In this document: one piece after another, positions 1-6,315 of the stretch
How positions within the stretch are numbered: position 1 is the stretch's first letter
Layout of the letters: every line of letters starts with the position of its first letter
Program-made: the position numbers and the translations under genes
The notes under the pieces: model-generated
The model's input: only the letters and a program-made list of their open reading frames with translations
The model's database searches: none
Told to the model about the DNA's origin: nothing
From: an uncultured Clostridium sp.
Lineage (GTDB): Bacteria; Bacillota; Clostridia; Lachnospirales; Lachnospiraceae
Direction: 5' to 3'
DNA length: 12,085 nt
Assembly (NCBI GenBank): GCA_900552885.1
Contig: USBM01000043.1
Coordinates: 1 to 12,085, forward strand

Positions 1-56
1 TTCTATTGTATAGCCGGAATATAAATATAAACCGCAGTTAAAATTCTGGAGCCGGT

Positions 57-340
57 TAATACCCTAACGGCTTCGGGTGTGGCGATAAGCACAGCGTAGT
101 AGATTCTGATACAAACAGCACGAAACACAATAACGTAAATATCGGTTGCAAGGATATAACATCTATCATAAGCAGGTACTTCAGAACCGCCGGTACTTGG
201 CGAGGTGTTTTCGAGCCTAGTACCGCTGCGTGTGATGAGTAGCGAGAGCGTGCCTGCGATGATAATGTTATATCCCAAACAACCGATTCATAACCTAGAT
301 GTTTCGCGCGTCCGTTCCCTTACGCTGTGCAAGGGTATTA
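57..340. ncRNA. Candidate large structured RNA, family not recognised
   Basis: Nested complementary segments read directly from the sequence: 57-65 with 332-340 (9 bp), 89-98 with 321-330 (10 bp), 118-127 with 300-309 (9 of 10 pairs), 141-148 with 280-287 (8 bp), 152-162 with 265-275 (11 bp), 164-169 with 259-264 (6 bp), 172-179 with 250-257 (8 pairs, one wobble on the plus strand) and hairpin 191-201 with 215-225 (10 of 11). In addition 66-70 pairs with 312-316, which crosses the 89-98/321-330 helix and would make a pseudoknot. That is about 75 pairs in correct nesting order, far beyond chance. The strand is unresolved: two A-C mismatches in the 118-128/299-309 helix become G-U on the minus strand, whereas 177/252 and 99/320 are G-U on the plus strand. 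RNase P, tmRNA, SRP and 6S signatures were not found. raiA, OLE, ROOL or a retron msr-msd RNA cannot be excluded from memory. Small frames inside it lack ribosome binding sites and plausible composition. Confidence 0.65.
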
Positions 341-727
341 CATGTGATGGATGTCATCGTCATCGAAGTCATCATGGTCATCATCGTTCATGTATTCACG
401 GTTTGTTACGCGTTTGGCATCACGTTGGGCCTCGACTAATTCGGATAATTGTTCTTTGACCTCGCGAGGGTGTTTCACACTTACGATATCAAAGTCCCCC
501 ATGGATTTGTCAGCAGAACAACAGTGAATGGTTCCGACACCGAAAATACGCTGTCCAAAAGAACGCTTGAGTGACAGATCCATGATGCGGTATAGACGTA
601 CTTCATCTTCTTTCTTGTTCAAAAATCCTTCTTCAATAAATAACCGGTCTTCTGTCAACATATATTTGGTAAAAGATAAAGGCAAACCAAATAAGGTGCG
701 TTTCCGGTCGTTCCATAAATATTCCAT
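338..727 (-). CDS. PH domain-containing protein (bacterial PH, YdbT/DUF304-like)
   Basis: A soluble 129-residue protein. The start at 727 is chosen because an AGGGAGG ribosome binding site (734-740) sits 6 nt upstream; a longer frame to 820 has no such site. Residues about 1-95 have the alternating beta-strand character of bacterial PH domains, including LTEDRLFIEEGFLNK followed by a segment ending in RIMDLSLKRSF, then a GVGTIHCC strand and a later VKHPREVKEQL helix. That order (strand, 'basic-Arg-Ile', G.GTI strand, amphipathic helix) is typical of the family; the molecular role is not known. There is no signal peptide or membrane segment. The C-terminus is an unusual Asp/His-rich tail (about residues 114-129), encoded by an ATC/GTC-rich low-complexity stretch at about 350-400. 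The stop codon lies inside the outer helix strand of the structured RNA. Divergent from the amidase gene. Confidence 0.75.
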   Translation of the reverse strand: MEYLWNDRKRTLFGLPLSFTKYMLTEDRLFIEEGFLNKKEDEVRLYRIMDLSLKRSFGQRIFGVGTIHCCSADKSMGDFDIVSVKHPREVKEQLSELVEAQRDAKRVTNREYMNDDDHDDFDDDDIHHM

Positions 728-810
728 ATATAACCTCCCTGAAAAGAATATGTTACACAAATAATCTCTTTCGCAGATTCTGTAAAGATCATATATGTGC
801 GTATATCTGC

Positions 811-819
811 ATTGTATCA
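811..819 (-). promoter_or_regulatory. Extended -10 promoter for the PH-domain gene
   Basis: On the minus strand TGATACAAT forms an extended -10 element (TG-n-TACAAT). No good -35 is present, which fits an extended -10 promoter. It would give a leader of roughly 75 nt, within which GCAGAT and ATCTGC arms (about 774 and 805) could pair. Confidence 0.45.
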
Positions 820-845
820 TGAATAGGAAAAAAAGAAAAGAAGTC

Positions 846-874
846 TTGAATCACCTTGTGAAACTCAGTATAAT
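846..874 (+). promoter_or_regulatory. Sigma-A-type promoter of the amidase gene
   Basis: TTGAAT at 846-851, a 17-nt spacer, and a perfect TATAAT at 869-874. It faces the amidase start 45 nt downstream. Confidence 0.75.
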
Positions 875-919
875 AGCAATGTCAGAGTTAAATGAGTTTA
901 GATTAAAGGAGATTACATT

Positions 920-2563
920 TTGAGAACGATTAAGAGATTTACTTCATGGATATTGATAGCTGCAATGGCAGGGTGTTTTGTAGTGCCGGCGCAGGCATCG
1001 AATACATATATAGACAGGAATACAACAAAAGAACAGTCCGGTACGAATAGTGAAGACAACAGTGGATCGGGTAATGGAGGAACAACGACTCCGAATTCGG
1101 GAGAAAATGGTAGTAGTGAAGCAACTACAACAGGGCAAGAGACAACGACTGAGGCGACAACAGAGAAACCAACAGAGCAGGCGACAACAACTGAGGTGAC
1201 GACGGAAGCACCAACACAACAGACAACGACAGAGCAGCCGACAACGCAGGCACCGGTTAGGGCAGCGGATGTGGAATTAACAGGTATTTCTCCATTGACA
1301 TCCAAAGTGATCGTGATCGATCCGGGACATTGTAAAAAACATACCGGTGCGTATGGTCATGGCTTGAGAGAAGAAGTGGTTGTTATGGATATTGCAGATG
1401 CCTGTCAGGAAGTATTGGACAACTATGCAGATGTGACAGTTTATATGACTCGTGATGCCAACAGTTGTTGTGCAAGTCTTGGATTGGGAGAGTGCCTGAG
1501 TGCAAGAAATAATTATGCCAAACGATTAAATGCAGATTTCCTGGTCAGCATGCATATTAATTCAGGAAGAAGCAGTGGAGCCAATGTTTTAACGGCATAC
1601 AGATCCGGCTATAATGATAATATTCGAAAAGAAACACAGGCATTTGGACGACTTGCATTACAGAAATTAAAGGCAATCGGAATCTCAAACAGAGGTCTGT
1701 TGCTGCGTCGTTCTGAGAATGGAACGAAGTACAGCAATGGACGGCTTGCAGATTACTATTCTATTGTACGGAGAGGAGTGGTACAGCAGGTTCCGGGTGT
1801 GATCATTGAGCATGGATATATTACGAGTGCATCGGATTGTTTTCGTTTCTTCCGTACAAAAGCAAAACGCGCAAAGGTGGGACAGGCGGATGCAAAGGCA
1901 ATCATTTCCTATTATGGTCTGAATAAGCAACTGGTAACCGGCAAGGTCAGTCAAGAGGCAGATGGAACATATTATCGTCTGGCATCGAATAAGAAAGCGG
2001 GCGGTTTTGTTAAGGAGGATGGTGTATGGTATTATTTCGATGAGAATACCGGAAAGATGTGCACCGGTTTTCAGAATGTAGGAAATGAGACCGTTTATCT
2101 GAGCCCGTCTACCGGACAGATGGTAGTCGGCTGGTTTACGATGGATGGCAAGAGGTATCTCGCAAAAGGAAATGGCGCATTGGTAAAGAGCACATCTTAT
2201 GATGACGGGGTACACAAATATCTATTTGATGAAAACGGAGTGCTTCTTGCGAATGGTAATTATGTGATGAATGGAACCGAGTATTATGTGGATTCAAACG
2301 GATATGTGGCATCCGGAATCGTGACGATCAAAGGTGTCCGTTACGGATTTGATCCACAGACGAATAAGATGTTATACGGTTATCAGAAGGTGAATGGATA
2401 TTACTATTATTTTGATGAGACGACCGGCCAGATGCAGACAGGATGGCGGAAGATAAATGGCAAATATCGTTACTTTAAGAAATCAACAGGTAAGATGCAA
2501 CGCAATAAATGGATCGGAAAATATTATGTGAATGTCAATGGAATTCGTACAAAAAGGAAATAA
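920..2563 (+). CDS. Secreted N-acetylmuramoyl-L-alanine amidase (Amidase_3) with wall-binding repeats
   Basis: A 547-residue exported peptidoglycan hydrolase. The start is TTG at 920 with AAAGGAG (905-911) 8 nt upstream. Residues 1-26 are a signal peptide with an AQA cleavage site. Residues 27-115 are a Thr/Glu/Gln/Pro-rich flexible linker. Residues about 128-335 are an Amidase_3 domain with the expected zinc and catalytic positions: His137 in IDPGH, Glu151 or Glu152, His212 in VSMHINS and Glu297 in VIIEHG. The family cleaves the MurNAc-L-Ala bond. Residues about 340-547 are roughly ten degenerate ~20-residue aromatic/Gly repeats (patterns such as WYYFDENTGKM) of the choline/glucan-binding type, which anchor the enzyme to the wall. 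The architecture is that of an autolysin. It has its own promoter, and no terminator separates it from glgP, whose promoter begins 3 nt after the stop. The exact repeat ligand cannot be told. Confidence 0.9.
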   Translation: MRTIKRFTSWILIAAMAGCFVVPAQASNTYIDRNTTKEQSGTNSEDNSGSGNGGTTTPNSGENGSSEATTTGQETTTEATTEKPTEQATTTEVTTEAPTQQTTTEQPTTQAPVRAADVELTGISPLTSKVIVIDPGHCKKHTGAYGHGLREEVVVMDIADACQEVLDNYADVTVYMTRDANSCCASLGLGECLSARNNYAKRLNADFLVSMHINSGRSSGANVLTAYRSGYNDNIRKETQAFGRLALQKLKAIGISNRGLLLRRSENGTKYSNGRLADYYSIVRRGVVQQVPGVIIEHGYITSASDCFRFFRTKAKRAKVGQADAKAIISYYGLNKQLVTGKVSQEADGTYYRLASNKKAGGFVKEDGVWYYFDENTGKMCTGFQNVGNETVYLSPSTGQMVVGWFTMDGKRYLAKGNGALVKSTSYDDGVHKYLFDENGVLLANGNYVMNGTEYYVDSNGYVASGIVTIKGVRYGFDPQTNKMLYGYQKVNGYYYYFDETTGQMQTGWRKINGKYRYFKKSTGKMQRNKWIGKYYVNVNGIRTKRK

Positions 2564-2566
2564 GTC

Positions 2567-2595
2567 TTGTGAAACCTGGTCATATTTGGTAAAAT
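2567..2595 (+). promoter_or_regulatory. Promoter of glgP
   Basis: TTGTGA at 2567-2572, a 17-nt spacer, and TAAAAT at 2590-2595 preceded by TGG (extended -10). The element starts immediately after the amidase stop codon. A second -10-like TATAAT at about 2615 has no matching -35. Confidence 0.6.
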
Positions 2596-2624
2596 AGAAT
2601 TTGGGTTTGAGGAATATAATAATA

Positions 2625-2650
2625 AATTGGACGCATTTTGTGTCCGAATT
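2625..2650 (+). promoter_or_regulatory. Leader hairpin just upstream of the glgP ribosome binding site
   Basis: GGACGCA (2629-2635) pairs with TGTGTCC (2639-2645) around a TTT loop, with one G-U pair. AATT arms (2625-2628 and 2647-2650) extend it, leaving one bulged G at 2646. It ends 2 nt before the AAGGAGGAG site, so it could affect ribosome loading or RNA stability. No T-tract follows, so it is not a terminator. Confidence 0.5.
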
Positions 2651-2670
2651 ACAAGGAGGAGAACGTAGAC

Positions 2671-5142
2671 ATGGCTAGAAAGTTAGACTTTGACAAAGAA
2701 GCTTTCAAGAAAGAAGTTGTGAACAATGTCAAGACTCTTTATCGTAAGACGATTGATGAAGCAACAAAGCAGCAGGTATTTCAGGCAGTATCTTATGCAA
2801 TTAAGGATACGATTATCGATCAGTGGATTGCAACTCATAAAGAATATGAGAAAGAGAATCCTAAGACTGTTTACTACTTATCAATGGAGTTCTTGATGGG
2901 TAGAGCACTTGGTAACAATTTGATCAACTTAACCTGTTACAAGGAAGTGAAAGAGGCATTAGATGAATTAGGATTTGATCTGAATGTGATCGAGGATCAG
3001 GAACCGGATGCAGCATTAGGTAATGGTGGTCTTGGACGTTTGGCAGCATGCTTCCTGGATTCATTAGCAACCTTAGGATACCCTGCATACGGATGTGGTA
3101 TCCGTTATCGATATGGTATGTTCCGTCAGGAGATTCAGGATGGATATCAGATTGAGAAGCCGGATGACTGGTTAAAGGATGGCAACCCATTTGAAGTACG
3201 TCGTGCCGAATATGCATGTGAAGTTAAGTTTGGTGGTCATGTTAAAGTAGAATATAAGGATGGACGTAACCGTTTTATCCAGGAGGGATATTCTTCTATT
3301 CGTGCTGTGCCATATGATCTTCCGATTATCGGATATGGCAACAATGTTGTGAACACATTAAGAATCTGGGATGCAGAAGCGATTCAGGATTTCAATCTGG
3401 ATTCTTTTGACAAGGGTGAATATCAGAAAGCAGTAGAGCAGCAGAATCTTGCAAGAACAATTGTTGAAGTATTATATCCGAATGACAATCATTATGCCGG
3501 TAAGGAATTGAGATTAAAACAGCAGTATTTCTTCATTTCTGCATCTGTTCAGACGGCACTTAATAAATTCAAAGAGAATAATAAGGATTTACATGATATT
3601 CCTAAGAAGATCACATTCCAGTTGAATGATACACATCCAACCGTTACGGTTGCAGAGCTTATGAGAATCTTAGTGGATGAAGAGGGATTAGAGTGGGATG
3701 ATGCATGGGATATTACATGTCATACTTGTGCATATACCAATCATACGATTATGGCAGAAGCATTGGAAAAATGGCCGATTGAATTATTCTCAAGATTATT
3801 ACCTCGTGTATATCAGATCATTGAAGAGATTGACCGCAGATATGTGAACATGATCCGTGAGAAGTATCCGAACAATCCGGAGAAGGTTAAGAATATGGCA
3901 ATCCTTTACGATGGGCAGGTTAAGATGGCTCACCTTGCAATTGCAGGTTCTTATTCTGTTAATGGTGTGGCTGCCCTTCATACAGAGATCCTTAAGAAAC
4001 GTGAGTTGAAGGACTTCTATGAGATGCGTCCGGAGCAGTTCAACAATAAGACAAATGGTATTACACAGAGACGTTTCTTATTGCATGGTAATCCGTTATT
4101 GGCAGACTGGATCACTTCTAAGATTGGTGATGAGTGGATTACAGATCTTCCACATCTTGCCAAGTTGAAAGTATATGTAGATGATGAGAAGTGCCAGCAG
4201 GAATTCATGAATATTAAGTATCAGAACAAGGTACGTTTGGCTGCATATATCAAGGAACATAATGGTGTAGATGTAGACCCACGTTCTATCTTTGATGTTC
4301 AGGTTAAGAGATTACATGAGTATAAGAGACAGTTGCTTAACATTTTACATGTTATGCATTTATATAACGAGATCAAAGAGCATCCGGAGATGGATATCGT
4401 ACCTCGTACATTTATCTTTGGTGCGAAAGCAGCAGCCGGATATAAGAGAGCAAAGCTTACGATCAAGTTGATCAATTCCGTTGCAGATGTGATCAACAAT
4501 GATGAGTCGATCAAAGGTAAGATCAAGGTTGTATTCATCGAGAACTACCGTGTATCCAATGCAGAGCTGATCTTCGCGGCAGCTGATGTTTCAGAGCAGA
4601 TTTCTACCGCATCCCGTGAGGCATCCGGTACCGGTAACATGAAGTTCATGTTGAATGGTGCTCCGACACTTGGAACTATGGATGGTGCTAATGTTGAGAT
4701 CGTAGAAGAAGTTGGTGCTGAGAATGCATTTATCTTCGGTCTGTCGGCAGATGAGGTTATGGCTTATGAGCGTGATAAGAACTATCGTCCACAAGACATC
4801 TTCAACGGCAATGCGAATGTCCGTCGTGTATTGACACAGTTGATCAATGGTACATTTAATGAGGATACGGAGTTGTTCCGTGATCTGTATGATTCCTTGA
4901 TTAAGGAAGACGTATACTTCACATTGAAGGATTTCGATTCTTACTGCGAGGCACATAAGAAGGTTGATGAGGCATACAGAGACGAGAAGGGATGGGCGAA
5001 GATGGCAATGCTTAATACAGCATGTTCCGGTAAGTTCTCTTCTGACCGTACAATTGAGGAGTATGCAAAGGATATCTGGCATTTGGAGAAAGTAACCGTT
5101 ACTATGCCAAGTAAGACTCCGGTTAAGAAGACTTCTAAGTAA
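2671..5142 (+). CDS. glgP: Glycogen/starch/maltodextrin phosphorylase (GT35)
   Basis: An 823-residue cytoplasmic enzyme that phosphorolyses alpha-1,4-glucans to glucose 1-phosphate using pyridoxal phosphate. The start is the ATG at 2671, 9 nt after a strong AAGGAGGAG (2653-2661); an upstream in-frame TTG at 2638 lacks a site. Family signatures include YYLSMEFLMGRALGNN near residue 70, DAALGNGGLGRLAACFLDSL, the VKRLHEYKRQLLN segment, and the cofactor motif EASGTGNMK, whose Lys658 should carry the Schiff base (rabbit Lys680). Length and full colinearity indicate an intact enzyme. Codon use (many CGT, GGT, AAG) is more optimised than in the neighbouring envelope genes, suggesting high expression. 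It appears monocistronic: own promoter upstream, strong intrinsic terminator 23 nt after the stop. No other glycogen gene is in the window, and the physiological glucan cannot be told from sequence. Confidence 0.96.
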   Translation: MARKLDFDKEAFKKEVVNNVKTLYRKTIDEATKQQVFQAVSYAIKDTIIDQWIATHKEYEKENPKTVYYLSMEFLMGRALGNNLINLTCYKEVKEALDELGFDLNVIEDQEPDAALGNGGLGRLAACFLDSLATLGYPAYGCGIRYRYGMFRQEIQDGYQIEKPDDWLKDGNPFEVRRAEYACEVKFGGHVKVEYKDGRNRFIQEGYSSIRAVPYDLPIIGYGNNVVNTLRIWDAEAIQDFNLDSFDKGEYQKAVEQQNLARTIVEVLYPNDNHYAGKELRLKQQYFFISASVQTALNKFKENNKDLHDIPKKITFQLNDTHPTVTVAELMRILVDEEGLEWDDAWDITCHTCAYTNHTIMAEALEKWPIELFSRLLPRVYQIIEEIDRRYVNMIREKYPNNPEKVKNMAILYDGQVKMAHLAIAGSYSVNGVAALHTEILKKRELKDFYEMRPEQFNNKTNGITQRRFLLHGNPLLADWITSKIGDEWITDLPHLAKLKVYVDDEKCQQEFMNIKYQNKVRLAAYIKEHNGVDVDPRSIFDVQVKRLHEYKRQLLNILHVMHLYNEIKEHPEMDIVPRTFIFGAKAAAGYKRAKLTIKLINSVADVINNDESIKGKIKVVFIENYRVSNAELIFAAADVSEQISTASREASGTGNMKFMLNGAPTLGTMDGANVEIVEEVGAENAFIFGLSADEVMAYERDKNYRPQDIFNGNANVRRVLTQLINGTFNEDTELFRDLYDSLIKEDVYFTLKDFDSYCEAHKKVDEAYRDEKGWAKMAMLNTACSGKFSSDRTIEEYAKDIWHLEKVTVTMPSKTPVKKTSK

Positions 5143-5165
5143 TTTATATAAGATAGAATAGATAT

Positions 5166-5202
5166 AACCTCTCTCACATAGATTAGTGAGAGAGGTTTTT
5201 TT
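5166..5202 (+). terminator. Intrinsic terminator of glgP, overlapping the next gene's initiation region
   Basis: A 12-bp stem, AACCTCTCTCAC (5166-5177) with GTGAGAGAGGTT (5186-5197), 8-nt loop, continuing into a run of seven T (5196-5202). The next start codon begins at 5203, directly after the T-run. Confidence 0.9.
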
Positions 5203-6222
5203 ATGAAGAAATGGTTATGGATACTTTTCAGTATGTTGGTATTTCCGTGCATAGTAAGTGTAATTGCCTGTATGGTCTCCCCGGATTTATCCATCGGACA
5301 GGGCGAACGAACAATACAGAACTGTCATATGGGAAAAAATATATTGGCGGAAGTAAACGGACTATATAAAAAAATGGATGTGGAAGAATATACACTTGGG
5401 ATTCTGGCAGGTGTAATACCACCGGATTATGATAGAGAGACATTGAAAATGCAGGCGGTCATCATACGTACGAATCTACTGAAAGAGATGGAAGAACAGG
5501 GAACGAAGGATGCTGCAGATCTGCCCTTTTCGTACATATCTGTTGAGGAGCGGAAGGAAATGTGGGGAAATCGTAAGTATGACCTATACGAGAAACGAAT
5601 GGAGGAAGCTGTTGTCGATACGGCAGGTAAGGTACTAAAAAAAGAAGGAAACCTGATTCTGGCTTGTTATCATGAGGTGAGTATTGGAAAAACTGCGAGT
5701 GCAAAGGAAATACTGGGGGAGGATATTTCATATCTGCAATCGGTAGAGAGTGGCTGGGATGTAGAGGCAAAACATTATATGAATCTGGTGAATATGACGT
5801 GGGAAGAATTGGGTACTCTGATGATGGAAAAGAACGGGGAGGTAACGCAGCAAAAGAAACAGCAGACTATGGATGAGAAAATGAAAGAAGGCAATGGGAA
5901 TGATGACGCTGCGGCTGTACAACAGGCACAGTCAGATAAAATGGAGATTCAGATCACAGAGAGTACGGAAAATGGTTTTGTCAAGAAAGTGAAGATTGCG
6001 GATAAGGAATATACCGGTGAAGAAATAATGACGTTGTTAGGGTTACCGTCTCTTAATTATTATGTGGAAGAACAGGAAAATGGAATTCGTTTTGTCTGTC
6101 TTGGGAAAGGAAATAATTTAGGGGTATCTCAATATGGTGCAAACTGCATGGCAATAGATGGCAGATCAATGGAAGAGATCTTACAATATTATTATCAGGA
6201 TGTAAGTCTGGAAAGCTATTAG
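5203..6222 (+). CDS. SpoIID/LytB-domain membrane-anchored protein, probably catalytically impaired
   Basis: A 339-residue protein, close to the 343 of B. subtilis SpoIID. Residues 4-26 form an N-terminal membrane anchor. The SpoIID domain is recognised by VEEYTLGILAG followed by LKMQAVIIRT (residues 60-90), by SIGKTASAKEI and YLQSVESGWD in the middle, and by the C-terminal GVSQYGANCMA with MEEILQYYYQDV. Known SpoIID enzymes are lytic transglycosylases that cleave denuded glycan during engulfment. The catalytic Glu (Glu88 in B. subtilis, in an A-[AG]-E-M-P context) is Val71 here (LAGVIPP), and the GHG motif before GMSQYGA is replaced by GNNLGVSQ. Residues ~205-245 are a Gln/Lys/Asp-rich insertion. 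The only ribosome binding site (GAGAGAGG, ending at 5195) lies in the 3' arm of the glgP terminator. It is followed by L,D-transpeptidase and SpoIIQ-like genes. I call it SpoIID-like rather than spoIID. Confidence 0.8.
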   Translation: MKKWLWILFSMLVFPCIVSVIACMVSPDLSIGQGERTIQNCHMGKNILAEVNGLYKKMDVEEYTLGILAGVIPPDYDRETLKMQAVIIRTNLLKEMEEQGTKDAADLPFSYISVEERKEMWGNRKYDLYEKRMEEAVVDTAGKVLKKEGNLILACYHEVSIGKTASAKEILGEDISYLQSVESGWDVEAKHYMNLVNMTWEELGTLMMEKNGEVTQQKKQQTMDEKMKEGNGNDDAAAVQQAQSDKMEIQITESTENGFVKKVKIADKEYTGEEIMTLLGLPSLNYYVEEQENGIRFVCLGKGNNLGVSQYGANCMAIDGRSMEEILQYYYQDVSLESY

Positions 6223-6241
6223 AAACACTCATATAAGCACG

Positions 6242-6270
6242 TTGACAGTCTTATTATTTTGTGAAATAAT
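6242..6270 (+). promoter_or_regulatory. Promoter upstream of the L,D-transpeptidase gene
   Basis: A perfect TTGACA at 6242-6247, 17-nt spacer, AATAAT at 6265-6270. It makes the last two genes of the envelope cluster independent of the SpoIID-like gene. Confidence 0.6.
6253..6270 (+). promoter_or_regulatory. Palindrome over the spacer and -10 element, possible operator
   Basis: ATTATTT (6253-6259) and AAATAAT (6264-6270) form a perfect 7-4-7 inverted repeat occupying the spacer and -10. A second inverted pair, CTTATTA (6250-6256) and TAATAAG (6272-6278), is in a different register. Its position would suit a repressor site, but AT-rich promoters produce such repeats easily. Confidence 0.35.
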
Positions 6271-6315
6271 GTAATAAGCATATAAGAGAACAAGTGACAG
6301 TGAGGCATAAGATAT

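Noticed and set aside
106..126. Hammerhead-like CTGATA ... CGAAAC core
   Set aside because: The core reads CTGATAC rather than CTGATGA and no stem II or cleavage-site helices fit around it.
3..278. 91-codon minus-strand open frame
   Set aside because: It starts at TTG without a ribosome binding site, has implausible composition and lies across the paired arms of the structured RNA.
57..340. Identity as RNase P RNA, tmRNA, SRP RNA or 6S RNA
   Set aside because: Conserved core sequences of these RNAs (for example the RNase P CR I motif or a tmRNA tag ending in ALAA) are not present on either strand, although the helix order with a P2/P4-like crossing is reminiscent of RNase P.
350..400. Short ATC/GTC repeats resembling a tandem or CRISPR-like array
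   Set aside because: This is codon-level low complexity encoding the Asp/His tail; no fixed repeat-spacer structure.
205..459. 84-codon plus-strand open frame
   Set aside because: It overlaps the RNA and the antisense of the PH-domain gene; its His/Ser-rich part is the reverse of the Asp/His-coding repeat.
913..1305. Minus-strand Val/Ser-rich open frame opposite the amidase
   Set aside because: It is the antisense shadow of the ACA/GAG-rich Thr linker of the amidase; the same applies to the frame at 8008-8298 opposite the SpoIIQ-like linker.
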